From NCBI GenBank assembly GCA_034435375.1, contig DAOTXR010000005.1, forward strand, positions 1-64,000: a stretch of 64,000 bases of DNA. The letters run 5' to 3'. The stretch is from DAOTXR01 sp034435375 (lineage in GTDB: Bacteria; Chloroflexota; Anaerolineae; Aggregatilineales; UBA3940). A program made the position numbers and the translations under genes. Below the pieces are notes generated by a model. The model worked only from the letters and a program-made list of their open reading frames with translations. It made no database searches and had not been told where the DNA came from. Every line of letters starts with the position of its first letter. Positions within the stretch are counted from its first letter, which is position 1. Below are positions 48,133 through 57,050 of the stretch, piece by piece.

Positions 48133-48636
48133 TTGAACGACCGAGTGCTGGTACTCAACGCCAACTACGAGCCATTACACGTATGCACCATGCGGAGAGC
48201 AGTCGGCCTGATGATGACCGGGAAGGCAGAGATGCTGTGCGATGGACGAGGCGTCATCAGGACCGCCTCGTCTACTTTTCCACGTCCGTCGATAGTCAGG
48301 CTGTCTTACATGGTGCATCGTCCACACCCGCGCGTCAAGCTCAGCAAGCGCGAGATCTTTCGGCGGGACGATTTCACCTGCCAGTACTGCGGCAAAAGGA
48401 CTTCTAACCTGACGGTCGATCACGTGGTGCCGCGCCACCGAGGCGGCCAACACGCCTGGAGTAATCTGGTGGCAGCCTGCCCAAGCTGCAACCGCCGCAA
48501 GGGGGGGCGTACTCCGCAGGAAGCCAACATGACGCTGCGGAGGCAGCCTCGTGAGCCTGTGGCGACTGCCGAATATCTGTTTGGCCATCTGTCTGAAGCC
48601 CACACCGACTGGGCAGAGTACCTGCGAGGTTGGTAA
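48133..48636 (+). CDS. HNH endonuclease family protein
   Basis: From a TTG start at 48133, placed behind GAGGAGG (48121-48127), the product is 167 residues. It opens with NDRVLVLNANYEPLHVCTMRRAV, typical of a widespread single-copy HNH family in Chloroflexota, Actinobacteria and cyanobacteria. The HNH core is FRRDDFTCQYCGKR, TVDHVVPRHRGG and NLVAACPSCNRRKGGRT: two CxxC pairs bind zinc and the His of VDHVVPRH is the catalytic histidine. The in vivo role of this family is not settled; no restriction or phage partner is adjacent. Confidence 0.82.
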   Translation: MNDRVLVLNANYEPLHVCTMRRAVGLMMTGKAEMLCDGRGVIRTASSTFPRPSIVRLSYMVHRPHPRVKLSKREIFRRDDFTCQYCGKRTSNLTVDHVVPRHRGGQHAWSNLVAACPSCNRRKGGRTPQEANMTLRRQPREPVATAEYLFGHLSEAHTDWAEYLRGW

Positions 48637-48660
48637 GCGGATCGAAAAAGACACAACAGC

Positions 48661-48697
48661 AATCAGGGGAATGGCAAAGGCCATCCCCCTGATTGTT
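48661..48697. terminator. bidirectional terminator between the HNH and hpf genes
   Basis: AATCAGGGGAATGGC (48661-48675) pairs with GCCATCCCCCTGATT with one mismatch around a short loop and is followed by GTTTG. It lies between convergent genes. Confidence 0.65.
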
Positions 48698-48735
48698 TGG
48701 CATAACCCCAGCATAACCCCGCGGTGGAGGAGAGA

Positions 48736-49290
48736 TCACTCGATCTCTGGCTCCAGCAGGCCGTAGTTATTGTCGCGGCGGCGGTACAGCACGTTAACTC
48801 CGCCCGTCTCAGCGTTGACAAACACGAAGAAGTCGTGCCCCAGCAGCTCCATCTGCTCGATAGCCTCTTCTTCGTGCATGGGGACAATGGAGAACTGCTT
48901 GCGACGGATCACCTTGCCAACCTGCAGCTCTCGGTCAGCCAGCTCAACCGCGGTCTCGAACCCCGTGAAATCCTCTGGTGGCTCGCCCCGGCGCTTGCGC
49001 TTGCCCTTGTAACGCTCAATCTGGCGGTACAACTTGTCCACTACCGAATCGACTGCGGCATATAGATCGGTCGTCCGCTCCTCAGAACGCAGGATGTTGC
49101 CACGCGCTGTGCGCACGGTGATCTGCGCCACGAGGCGGTTTCCCATGCGGTTGGCCTTCTCTTCAGCCAGGTCTACCTGCACCAATACAATATTGGGCAT
49201 GTAGCGATCAAGGCGTTCGACCTTGCGCTCAACATAGGACTGCAACCGCGGTGTAATATCGACATTGCGTCCGCGAATCTCGATCTCCAT
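48736..49290 (-). CDS. hpf: ribosome hibernation-promoting factor, long form
   Basis: The 184-residue protein is a long HPF: the N-terminal YfiA domain (MEIEIRGRNVDITPRLQSYVERKVERL, and EVIAQITVRTARG-like strand to about residue 100) binds the decoding region of the 30S subunit, and the C-terminal domain (KQFSIVPMHEEEAIEQMELLGHDFFVFVNAETG) dimerises ribosomes into 100S particles. The N-terminal domain's basic KRKRRGE linker is normal. It lies downstream of comF on the same strand, a gene order seen in many bacteria. Confidence 0.94.
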   Translation of the reverse strand: MEIEIRGRNVDITPRLQSYVERKVERLDRYMPNIVLVQVDLAEEKANRMGNRLVAQITVRTARGNILRSEERTTDLYAAVDSVVDKLYRQIERYKGKRKRRGEPPEDFTGFETAVELADRELQVGKVIRRKQFSIVPMHEEEAIEQMELLGHDFFVFVNAETGGVNVLYRRRDNNYGLLEPEIE

Positions 49291-49408
49291 CGTAGGCTCC
49301 TTTCAAGCTGACCGGCAAGATCAAGCGTTTGGCCGGAACACCTGCGACCGGACTGAGGTTTCACCAGAAGAGCCTCAAACAACCACTCACAAGGTGAAAC
49401 ACTTGGGT

Positions 49409-49436
49409 ATTGCCCACAGAGTGACCAGTGGGCAAT
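49409..49436 (-). terminator. hairpin between comF and hpf
   Basis: Perfect 9-base arms ATTGCCCAC (49409-49417) and GTGGGCAAT (49428-49436). It may terminate the Tad-comF transcript; the T tract after it on the minus strand is weak. Confidence 0.45.
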
Positions 49437-49518
49437 GCTCAGGGTTTGCCCTTCACAGCCTCGACAAGCCAGCTTCGGGATAGACCCCTAGCCTCCTGAG
49501 CAATACTCCACACTGCAA

Positions 49519-50235
49519 TCAGGGCGTCCGGGCCAACGTGATCCCCCAAACAGATGCCACACCGCACGCCAGCAGAGCTTCGGCGCAGGCATGCAGTGTC
49601 GCACCCGTCGTACACACATCGTCTACTAGCAAGACCACCCGCCCCTGGACAGCTTCACACTGAGCGACGAAAGCATCCTGGAGATTAGCCTGTCGGGCAG
49701 CAGCGTCCAACTCGACCTGTCTGGGGGTCGGCTTGACACGTTGTAAGGCCTCTGGCGCAAGTCTGGGTAAGTGCCACACTTCGGCCAAGTGAACAGCAAG
49801 CAACTCGGCGTGATTGTAACCACGCTGTGCCTGCCGATCGCGGTGCATGGGCACCGGGCACAAGACAGCAGCGCCGTCCACCGGCAGGGCAATCGCATGG
49901 GCCATCGCAGCCGCTAAGGGAGAAGCCAATGCACGTTGTCGCTTATATTTGAGTGCCAAAATGGCCTGCCGGACAGCCCCGTCATACCGAAAAGCGCTGC
50001 GCACACCCACAAAGGCAGGGGGCTGGACGGCACAGCGCTCACACAGACCGGGCCTGGGAAGCGGTGTGCTGCATATCTGGCACACTGAGTTGCCCAGTGG
50101 GACAAACGACCCCAGACACTCAGGGCACAGGTTCGTTCCCACACGATGACAGGCCGCGCAACGAGGCGGAAAGAGCAGGTCCAGGATAGCCTGCGAAAGC
50201 TGCTGAACCTGCTCTGTAACGCTGCTCGCGTTCAT
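49519..50235 (-). CDS. comF: ComF family phosphoribosyltransferase-like protein
   Basis: The 238-residue protein has an N-terminal zinc finger (CAACHRVGTNLCPEC at about residue 21, CQICSTP and CERC after it) and a type I PRTase domain, with the PRPP-loop motif VVLLVDDVCTTGAT near residue 206-219. ComF is needed in late steps of DNA uptake in competent bacteria. It follows tadC by 48 bases. Its presence at the end of a pilus gene cluster fits with a DNA-uptake or envelope function, but no comE gene is visible. Confidence 0.9.
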   Translation of the reverse strand: MNASSVTEQVQQLSQAILDLLFPPRCAACHRVGTNLCPECLGSFVPLGNSVCQICSTPLPRPGLCERCAVQPPAFVGVRSAFRYDGAVRQAILALKYKRQRALASPLAAAMAHAIALPVDGAAVLCPVPMHRDRQAQRGYNHAELLAVHLAEVWHLPRLAPEALQRVKPTPRQVELDAAARQANLQDAFVAQCEAVQGRVVLLVDDVCTTGATLHACAEALLACGVASVWGITLARTP

Positions 50236-50283
50236 GACACACCGGCAAGCAGATGCCAGTCTGGATTGAAATGAGTCGTGATC

Positions 50284-51228
50284 TTACTGGCCACCGCCAA
50301 AGAAGGCCTTGAACAATTGCACACCCGCCGGGCCCAGCAACACAATCCAGATCGACGGGAAGATGAAGATGACCATCGGGATCATCATTTTCACCGGGGC
50401 TTGCTGGGCTTTCTCCTGTGCGCGCTGGCGGCGCTTGATACGCATCTGGTCAGCCTGAATGGTGAGCACTCTGGAGATGCTCACGCCGAGTTGGTCGGCC
50501 TGGATGATCGCGCCGACGAAGGTGGTCACGTCAGGTACGTCCATGTTCTCCGCCATCGAGCGGAGCGCCTCACGGCGAGTCTTGCCCACCTGGATTTCCT
50601 GGATGACCCGCCCAAAAGCCAGCGCCAGATCGTTGTCCCACTTCTCGTAGACCTTGCCCATGGCCTGGTCAAAGCCCAACCCGGCGCTCACGCAGATAGA
50701 CATCAGGTCAAGCGCATCTGGCAGGGCTTTGAGGATAGCTTGTTGTCGTCTGGTGATCTTGCTCCCCAGCCACATTTGGGGGAGCATGAAGCCCAAGGCT
50801 GCCCCACCAACGCCGCCGATGATCAGCCAGCTCGCCGGACGGCCCGAAACGCTGAACAGAATCAGCAGAATCAACCCCAATCCGACCATCCCACCAAAGC
50901 GCATCCCCCAGAACAGGGTCGGTGTCAGATTGTTGGGATTGCCAGCCAACTCAATCTGATGCTGGGTTTTCTCGAGTGTCTCCTTGGGCGTGAACTGAGT
51001 AGTGAATTTGGCCAGGCTTTGAGCGATAGGCAGAATCACGCGCTCGGCAAATGGCACCGACATCTCGATTTCTTCGAGATTGGCCTGGACCTCTGCCTCA
51101 CCGACGTACTCCGCCAGACGGTCTGCCAGTGGATCGACATTGGAGGAATTGCGCATCCCTACAATGATCAGAACCACGGCCACCACCACTACTACAACAC
51201 CGATCGCGATCAAAGGGAGTATGTTCAT
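50284..51228 (-). CDS. tadC: Tad pilus assembly inner-membrane protein TadC
   Basis: The 314-residue protein has a type II secretion F domain (about residues 175-300, ALPDALDLMSICVSAGLGFDQAMGKV and MAENMDVPDVTTFVGAIIQADQLGVSI) with three to four membrane helices: one at residues 4-26 and others near 125-150 and 280-300. TadC pairs with TadB as the membrane platform on which the TadA ATPase works. It is transcribed after tadB with a 156-base gap. Confidence 0.88.
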   Translation of the reverse strand: MNILPLIAIGVVVVVVAVVLIIVGMRNSSNVDPLADRLAEYVGEAEVQANLEEIEMSVPFAERVILPIAQSLAKFTTQFTPKETLEKTQHQIELAGNPNNLTPTLFWGMRFGGMVGLGLILLILFSVSGRPASWLIIGGVGGAALGFMLPQMWLGSKITRRQQAILKALPDALDLMSICVSAGLGFDQAMGKVYEKWDNDLALAFGRVIQEIQVGKTRREALRSMAENMDVPDVTTFVGAIIQADQLGVSISRVLTIQADQMRIKRRQRAQEKAQQAPVKMMIPMVIFIFPSIWIVLLGPAGVQLFKAFFGGGQ

Positions 51229-51384
51229 CCGCCCTATCCCTCCGAATGAACTTGCGCCACGCCAACGCTGCTACGAAACAACCCACCCAACCGCGCCTGA
51301 CCGCCTCTCATCCCCCGCCCTTCCCTTGTTGGGTCTCAGCGGGTCGAACATCTCATATCAGGCAGATTTTCAGCAGTTCTTCCG

Positions 51385-52335
51385 CTAGACCTCAATGTCG
51401 ATGATGCGGTTGATGATAGCAATGCCAATGGCCATCATCGTCAGGCCGATGCCGATCAGTGGCCAGCCGCACGGGATAGGCAATCCAGGGATAAAGGCGC
51501 CTCCGCGATCAGGCCCAAAGAACAACTGGCTCATGTATTGCGGGTTGATGACCATCAGCAGCAAGGCCAGACCAATCGGCAGGACGCCAATCAGCGTGCC
51601 CGTGGCGCGACCCGAAGCTGTCAGAGTGCGGATCTCGCCTTTGATCCGCACACGCTCGCGGATGGTTTCGCTGATGGTTTCAAGAATCTCGGCTAGATTG
51701 CCGCCGACCTCGCGCTGAATGTTGACTGCCGTGAACACCAAGTCCAGGTCCTCGCTCTCAATGCGTGACAGCATATTGTTGAGAGCGATCTCCACAGGCA
51801 CGCCAATTGAGATCTCGGATACCACGCGCTTGAATTCAACGCTGGCAGGAGGAGGCGCTTCTTTGGCCACCGCTTCCATAGCCTGGGGAACGCTATAGCC
51901 GGCCCGCAATGCATTTACCCACAAGTTGAGGATGTCTGCAAGCTGGTTATTGAAGTCCTTGAGACGCTTACTCTGCCGCATCCCTACGAGGATACGCGGC
52001 ACAAACAGACCCCCAATGAAGCCCAGACCACCGAAAAAGGCGCCGCGCAGCATGAACCCCACGGCTCCTAACAGGATGGCTGCAACTACATGCAGCAACA
52101 AGTACTCGCTGACCGTCAGCTTGAGATCGGCCTTGCGTAACTGGGATCGGATCGATCCCGTCAGACCGCGTCGGTCAAGCAGGTTATCGAGACTCTGGGC
52201 CATCTGCTCGCGCATCGACTTGCCAGTCGGCTGCACAGTCTGTGACGGAGCCTCCTGTGCAGGGCGCCATTCCGTGACGAACGAGTCCAGCTGCTCCAAG
52301 CGCTCCGTCGTTTTGTCTTTGCGAAACAGGCCCAT
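51385..52335 (-). CDS. tadB: Tad pilus assembly inner-membrane protein TadB
   Basis: The 316-residue protein carries the type II secretion F domain (about residues 150-280): FNNQLADILNLWVNALRAGYSVPQAMEAVAKEAPPPASVEFKRV is the hallmark segment and GNLAEILETISETIRERVRIKGEIRTLTASGR the second half. Hydrophobic helices lie at about 85-125 and at the C terminus. Together with TadC it spans the membrane. The N terminus is charged and lacks a signal peptide, as usual for this group. Confidence 0.9.
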   Translation of the reverse strand: MGLFRKDKTTERLEQLDSFVTEWRPAQEAPSQTVQPTGKSMREQMAQSLDNLLDRRGLTGSIRSQLRKADLKLTVSEYLLLHVVAAILLGAVGFMLRGAFFGGLGFIGGLFVPRILVGMRQSKRLKDFNNQLADILNLWVNALRAGYSVPQAMEAVAKEAPPPASVEFKRVVSEISIGVPVEIALNNMLSRIESEDLDLVFTAVNIQREVGGNLAEILETISETIRERVRIKGEIRTLTASGRATGTLIGVLPIGLALLLMVINPQYMSQLFFGPDRGGAFIPGLPIPCGWPLIGIGLTMMAIGIAIINRIIDIEV

Positions 52336-52473
52336 CGCACTTACCTCCGCATACCTACCCTATCCCCCCACTATCCGAAAAGCTGACCACCAATTCTGGA
52401 GGACTGTCCTCAAGCGCCCAATCCCAGTAGGCCACCCTAGCCGGACAACCCTCTAGCTCAACACCGGGGACGG

Positions 52474-53889
52474 TTATCGGCGACCAATGCCGAACACGGA
52501 CGGCGGTAGCTGGATGCCGGCATCGATGATCTTGTCCATATTCTTCGGTCGCAGCCCGGTCGGCTTGATGCGCCCGACAATGCGATTGCCATCCATCCCC
52601 GTCTGCTCAAAGACGAAAATGTCTGACATGGTGACCACGTCACCTTCCATGCCCTGCACTTCAGTGATGCGCGTGATTTTGCGGGAGCCATCGCGTAGAC
52701 GGTCTTGGTGCACAATCATATGGATGGCTGAGGCGATCTGCTCGCGGATGGCCCGCACCGGCAGGTCCATGCCTGCCATCAAGCACATCGTCTCCAAACG
52801 CGAGATCGTATCGCGCGGGCTGTTGCTGTGCGCCGTCCCCATTGAGCCGTCGTGGCCCGTGTTCATGGCCTGAATCAGATCAAGCGCCTCACCACCACGG
52901 ACCTCGCCAACCACGATACGGTCGGGACGCATACGCAACGAGTTGATGACCAAATCACGGATCGTGATCTCACCCTTGCCCTCGATGTTAGGCGGACGGC
53001 TCTCCAAACGCACGACGTGATCCTGACGCAACTGAAGCTCCGCCGCGTTCTCAATGGTGACGATACGCTCATCAGACGGGATAAAGCCCGACAGGATGTT
53101 GAGAAGCGTCGTCTTGCCAGAGCCAGTGCCACCCGATACGATGATATTGAAGCCCGAGATCACACACGCGCGCAGGAACTCCATCTGCTCTACAGTGGTT
53201 GTGCCAAAGTCGATGATGTTCTGAACCGTCAGCGGCACCTTGGCAAACTTACGAATGGTCAGCGCCGATCCATCAATGGCAATAGGAGGAATCACAGCGT
53301 TAACACGCGAGCCATCGGGCAGACGCGCATCGACCAACGGTGAGCTTTCATCGATGCGACGGCCCAATGGGGCCACAATGCGGTCGATGATGCGCCGCAA
53401 GTGATCTTCGCTCTCGAAGTGCACTGGAACCGACTCCAGGAGACCCTTACGCTCAATATAGAGCTTCTCGTGGCCAATGGTCATGATCTCAGTGATCTCG
53501 GGATCATCGAGGAGCGGCTCAAGGGGGCCAAAGCCCAGCATCTCAGCGACAATCTGCTCATGGAGACGACGGCGCTCATTTCGCGCCAGAACGATGTTCT
53601 CTTCCATCAACACCTGGTTGAACAGATCGTCGATCCGCGCCCTCAGATCATCGGCCCGGCTCATATCGAAGGTCTCACCAGGCCCCAGGTCCTCCAGCAA
53701 GCGGCGCTGCACGCGCTCCCTGATGTCAATGCCACCAACCTGCCCGATTGCACCATGGATAGGCTCGCGACGAGGACGCATAGGCGGCTGAGCACCCTCC
53801 TGACGGGCCGGGGCCGGGCCAGCAGGTTGCCCCCCAGGCTGACCCTGACCCGCACCTTCACCACGCTCAATACGCTTTAGCAAGGACAC
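52474..53889 (-). CDS. tadA: CpaF/TadA-type secretion ATPase
   Basis: The 471-residue protein powers pilin assembly. The Walker A GGTGSGKTTLLN has Lys259; the Asp box RIVTIENAAELQL, the Walker B region IVVGEVRGGEALDLIQAMNTGHDGSMGTAHSN and the His box are all present. The first 55 residues are Gly/Pro/Gln-rich and disordered (GEGAGQGQPGGQPAGPAP), a longer lead than in most CpaF proteins. It lies 32 bases after the cpaE-like gene. Confidence 0.93.
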   Translation of the reverse strand: MSLLKRIERGEGAGQGQPGGQPAGPAPARQEGAQPPMRPRREPIHGAIGQVGGIDIRERVQRRLLEDLGPGETFDMSRADDLRARIDDLFNQVLMEENIVLARNERRRLHEQIVAEMLGFGPLEPLLDDPEITEIMTIGHEKLYIERKGLLESVPVHFESEDHLRRIIDRIVAPLGRRIDESSPLVDARLPDGSRVNAVIPPIAIDGSALTIRKFAKVPLTVQNIIDFGTTTVEQMEFLRACVISGFNIIVSGGTGSGKTTLLNILSGFIPSDERIVTIENAAELQLRQDHVVRLESRPPNIEGKGEITIRDLVINSLRMRPDRIVVGEVRGGEALDLIQAMNTGHDGSMGTAHSNSPRDTISRLETMCLMAGMDLPVRAIREQIASAIHMIVHQDRLRDGSRKITRITEVQGMEGDVVTMSDIFVFEQTGMDGNRIVGRIKPTGLRPKNMDKIIDAGIQLPPSVFGIGRR

Positions 53890-53921
53890 GATTCACCACT
53901 CCTCTCTTGCAGACACGCCGC

Positions 53922-55196
53922 TTACCCGCCACGCAGGCGAGAGAACGGGCCTGTTCTACCGCGGGGTGTCTGCTCGCCTTCTCTATCTTCAACCTCGACC
54001 TTTTCAACGCTGTCTATCACTAATTGTACCAGATCCATCAAGGGACGAACGGCTGCCGTCCGACGAGGATCGAGCGTAATCAGCGCTATGCCACGATTAA
54101 CCGCCTCATTCGCGTTGGGGTCAACGGGAATCTGGAGGGCCACCGGGTGCTTCAGGAAGTTTGCAATCTGGTCAGCGGTGATGCGGCTGTTCTTGTCAAA
54201 CATGTTGAGCACCAACAGGACGTGGTCCATCTGATACTCTGCCGCCGTCAACTCACTGAACACGATCTTAGCATCTTTCAAAGCAGGCATGGTTGCTGTG
54301 GTCAACATCAGCAACCGGTCTGAACCCTGGATGGCGCCAATCAACACCTGATCGAACATGGTGGCCGTATCGACGACAATGTAGTCAAACAGCGTCTTCA
54401 GATAGTTTAGCATGTTGACAAACAGATCAGATGTGACAGCGCCTGCCTCACCGGGGTTCGGCGGCGACACGAGCAACTTCACGCCGCTCTCGTGCGACAC
54501 CATGATCACCTCGGCTGACTGCGAGTCGATCTCCTCAGGCACCTCGGCCATGGAGACCATATCCACCACGTTGTATTGGCCGCGCGTGTTCAGGAACACG
54601 GCCACATCGCCAAAGTGCAGGCTGCCATCGACGATCAGCACTCGAGCGCCGGGTTTAGCACGCGCCAAGCCCACAGCCAGGTTCACCGCAATGGTGGTCT
54701 TACCCACGCCGCCCTTGGTGCCAACGACAGTGATCACAACCCCCTGTGGACGCCCCCTGTCACGGTCGCGGTCAGCACGGCCATAGTCGTCTCCAGGACC
54801 TGGTACGACGACCTCAGCGGGCCGCTTGGCGTAGGCCCGACGGATGGATTCGGCCATCTCATCCGAGCTGATCGGCTTGGCTACAAAGTCAACCGCCCCC
54901 GCCCGGATGGCCTGTCGCATGTAGTTGGGATCGTCCTGAACGGACACAATGATAACCTGGCAGCGGGGAGCTTCAACTTGCAGGCGCTGGGTGGCCGTCA
55001 GACCATCCATGACCGGCATGTTGATGTCCATCAGGATCACATCGGGCTGGAGTTCTTTTGCCTTTTCGATGGCCATCAAGCCATTATCGGCAAAATCAAC
55101 AATCTCGATGTCGTCTTCGTATTCAAGCAGACGCTTGGTCCCATCGCGGGTCTCGTCGTTGTCGTCAACAAGTAAGACTCTGATCTTATTGGGCAT
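53922..55196 (-). CDS. tadZ: CpaE/TadZ-like pilus protein: receiver domain fused to MinD-like ATPase
   Basis: The 424-residue protein starts with a receiver domain whose phosphorylation residues are intact: Asp11-Asp12, Asp57 in ILMDINMP, Ser85 and Lys107. A Glu/Arg-rich linker leads to a deviant Walker A ATPase of the MinD/ParA type (TKGGVGKTT near residues 158-166, MLTTATMPALKDAK near 310). TadZ proteins localise the pilus machine at the cell pole; many have degenerate receivers, so the complete site here is notable. It directly precedes tadA. The flp pilin gene is about 400 bases upstream. Confidence 0.9.
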   Translation of the reverse strand: MPNKIRVLLVDDNDETRDGTKRLLEYEDDIEIVDFADNGLMAIEKAKELQPDVILMDINMPVMDGLTATQRLQVEAPRCQVIIVSVQDDPNYMRQAIRAGAVDFVAKPISSDEMAESIRRAYAKRPAEVVVPGPGDDYGRADRDRDRGRPQGVVITVVGTKGGVGKTTIAVNLAVGLARAKPGARVLIVDGSLHFGDVAVFLNTRGQYNVVDMVSMAEVPEEIDSQSAEVIMVSHESGVKLLVSPPNPGEAGAVTSDLFVNMLNYLKTLFDYIVVDTATMFDQVLIGAIQGSDRLLMLTTATMPALKDAKIVFSELTAAEYQMDHVLLVLNMFDKNSRITADQIANFLKHPVALQIPVDPNANEAVNRGIALITLDPRRTAAVRPLMDLVQLVIDSVEKVEVEDREGEQTPRGRTGPFSRLRGG

Positions 55197-55538
55197 AGAC
55201 CCTCTTTCTCCACCGCCAGCAGGGCCACCGCAAGTATGTGACCAGAAACGTGACGCCAGGCTTCACTATACTCTCGTTACAGATTCGACGCCAACGATTG
55301 TTACCCACCATACCACGCAGAAAGGAACTCACACGCGGCCAGGAGCTCTTTCGGGCAAACTCGCCGGTGGGCACCAAGTTTGCCCATACTATACTCAATT
55401 CAACTGATGTGTCAAGCAAGGCCCCGGTTAGCCGGGGAACAAGAGGCAGGTCCTGCACACGGATGCCAACCTTCCTAGCAGAGCGACCTGAAAAAAAGAA
55501 GCAACAACCATGCCAGAGTCAGCTTTTGCCTAGAACGT
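55197..55538. other. leader region of the tadZ operon
   Basis: About 400 bases between the flp pilin stop and the tadZ start, ending in the hairpin at 55539-55565. No gene is evident; small open frames here have no ribosome binding site. A promoter for tadZ within it is likely, but I cannot point to one with confidence. Confidence 0.35.
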
Positions 55539-55565
55539 GCAGAGCCTCACTCTGTGAGGCTCTGC
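55539..55565 (-). terminator. hairpin after the flp pilin gene
   Basis: Perfect 12-base arms GCAGAGCCTCAC (55539-55550) and GTGAGGCTCTGC (55554-55565) with a 3-base loop, 35 bases past the pilin stop on the minus strand. It would attenuate transcription from pilin into tadZ so that pilin is made in excess; the T tract is weak. Confidence 0.65.
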
Positions 55566-55600
55566 AACCTACTATTATGCAGTGACAATACGCAACGGTT

Positions 55601-55747
55601 CTAGATCTGCTTGATGATGTTGCTGAACACGTTGCCGATGGCGGGGCCGAGCAGCGCCAGGATGACGATCACGACCACAGCCACCAAAACGAGGATCAGA
55701 GCATACTCAACGAGACCCTGACCTTCCTCACGCGGTACGAACAACAT
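55601..55747 (-). CDS. flp: Flp-type pilin
   Basis: This 48-residue protein begins MLFVPREEGQGLVEYALILV, with the conserved Gly-Gln-Gly-Leu-Val-Glu-Tyr segment of Flp/Tad pilins (cleavage would be after the Gly before Gln, Glu5-equivalent at position 14), and continues as one hydrophobic helix (LVAVVVIVILALLGPAIG) with a short polar tail. AAAGGAGTG precedes the ATG. It is the structural subunit assembled by the downstream Tad ATPase and membrane proteins. A hairpin follows, so pilin may be transcribed apart from tadZ. Confidence 0.9.
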   Translation of the reverse strand: MLFVPREEGQGLVEYALILVLVAVVVIVILALLGPAIGNVFSNIIKQI

Positions 55748-55803
55748 GGTATTCACTCCTTTTATGACTGAAATGAAATTATGTCACTGCCAATCTGAAG
55801 TGC

Positions 55804-55832
55804 ATTGTAACGCACCTTCCAGACACTGTAAA
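55804..55832 (-). promoter_or_regulatory. promoter of flp
   Basis: Minus strand: TTTACA (55832-55827), 17-base spacer, TACAAT (55809-55804). It predicts a leader of about 50 bases before the pilin start. Confidence 0.7.
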
Positions 55833-55928
55833 TAGGAGTTGCGTACTTGTTATCATTCTGTTGCATGCCAGATTCAAGGCGCATCAGAAACATCCAGGAC
55901 CCGCGAAATACAGCCAGAACGGGAGCAC

Positions 55929-57005
55929 CTAGCTCCCGGATTCCTCCTGTTCTGGTCCTGCGGGAATGGTGATCTCGATCTTGGCTCCTTGCCCCGCAAT
56001 GCTGTCCACCCGAATATGGCCGCCTACCAATGTGACCCGTTCCTGAAGCGCTCCCAGGCCCAGCGCCTCGCTGTTGGAGGCATTCAGGCTTAACTTGCCC
56101 GTGCCAAACCCACGTCCATTATCCTCCACAACAGCCCGCACCTGATCGCCGCCCATCTCAAGCGTCACGCGGATGAAGGTCGCCCCGCTGTGGTCACGCG
56201 CGTTGGATATGAGAGCCTGAACCCCACGGAACATCAGAACTTCGCGGTAATGCTCCAGGCGGCGCTCGCGCCCGACCAGATTGAACTCCGTCTCGATGCC
56301 AGTTTTGTCGGCGAAGGCCTCAGTGTATCGCTTCAACGTGGGCACAAGACCTAGGTCGGTCAGCATCATGGGGCGCAGGTCAAAGATAAAGGCGCGCACC
56401 TTCTGAAAAGCTTCATTGGCTGCGGTCTTGAGGTTAGACAACTCCTCACGGGCCTTCTCAGGGTTGCGCTCGAAGAGCTTCTGGCAAATCTCGGCCTGGA
56501 GGATAAAGTTGGTTAGCGCATGGGCCGGCCCATCGTGCATGGCACGCGCCAGGCGGTCGCGTTCTTGCTCTTGGGCATCGATCACGCGGATGATGATCTC
56601 ACGGGCATTGAAGCTTTCTTCAGCCCCATCGGTGTCCTCCGGCCTGGACAGCACATCCAACATATTCTGAAGAATGTCAATCGTGCGCCTGACCAGCGTC
56701 TCTTCGACCTGGAGCTTCTCCAACTGGCCTCGAATGTTCAAAAGCCGCTGCTGGGTATCGAGCGCTTCGCCATAAGCTTCTTTGATCGTCAGCCGCGGCG
56801 TCTGCTCCAGCGCACCCTCAATCCGTTTGACCTCGCCAAGCACCACCGCGTTACGCTGAGCAAGCTGCTCGACTTGGCCGCGCGACTGATTCATCTTGGC
56901 ACTGTTGTCACGCAACTCGGCATTCAACTGCTCCAGCGCACCCCGCAGGACATCAATGGCTTCGTCTTTGTTGCTCTTCTTAAGCGTTGTCTGTGCATCT
57001 ACCAT
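55929..57005 (-). CDS. soluble DegS/NarX-type sensor histidine kinase
   Basis: The 358-residue protein has no membrane segment. Residues 1-135 are largely coiled coil (heptads through ALEQLNAELRDNSAKMNQS and TQQRLLNIRGQLEKL), followed by a HisKA_3 dimerisation domain with the phosphoacceptor His157 in RAMHDGPAHAL and an HATPase_c domain (NARDHSG, VVEDNGRGFG, GLGALQERVTLVGG). This is the DegS layout: a cytoplasmic kinase sensing an internal signal. Its partner is the response regulator just upstream (57051-57797), 45 bases away on the same strand. Confidence 0.9.
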   Translation of the reverse strand: MVDAQTTLKKSNKDEAIDVLRGALEQLNAELRDNSAKMNQSRGQVEQLAQRNAVVLGEVKRIEGALEQTPRLTIKEAYGEALDTQQRLLNIRGQLEKLQVEETLVRRTIDILQNMLDVLSRPEDTDGAEESFNAREIIIRVIDAQEQERDRLARAMHDGPAHALTNFILQAEICQKLFERNPEKAREELSNLKTAANEAFQKVRAFIFDLRPMMLTDLGLVPTLKRYTEAFADKTGIETEFNLVGRERRLEHYREVLMFRGVQALISNARDHSGATFIRVTLEMGGDQVRAVVEDNGRGFGTGKLSLNASNSEALGLGALQERVTLVGGHIRVDSIAGQGAKIEITIPAGPEQEESGS

Positions 57006-57050
57006 AGCAATCGCCTGCCTTCACCATAACAAAAACGGAAAGAACTCGTC

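Noticed and set aside
48700..48722. Short direct repeat CATAACCCC
   Set aside because: Only two copies of nine bases; nothing suggests an insertion site.
50278..51249. 323-codon + strand frame opposite tadC
   Set aside because: Antisense shadow of a well-supported gene; His-rich product without motifs.
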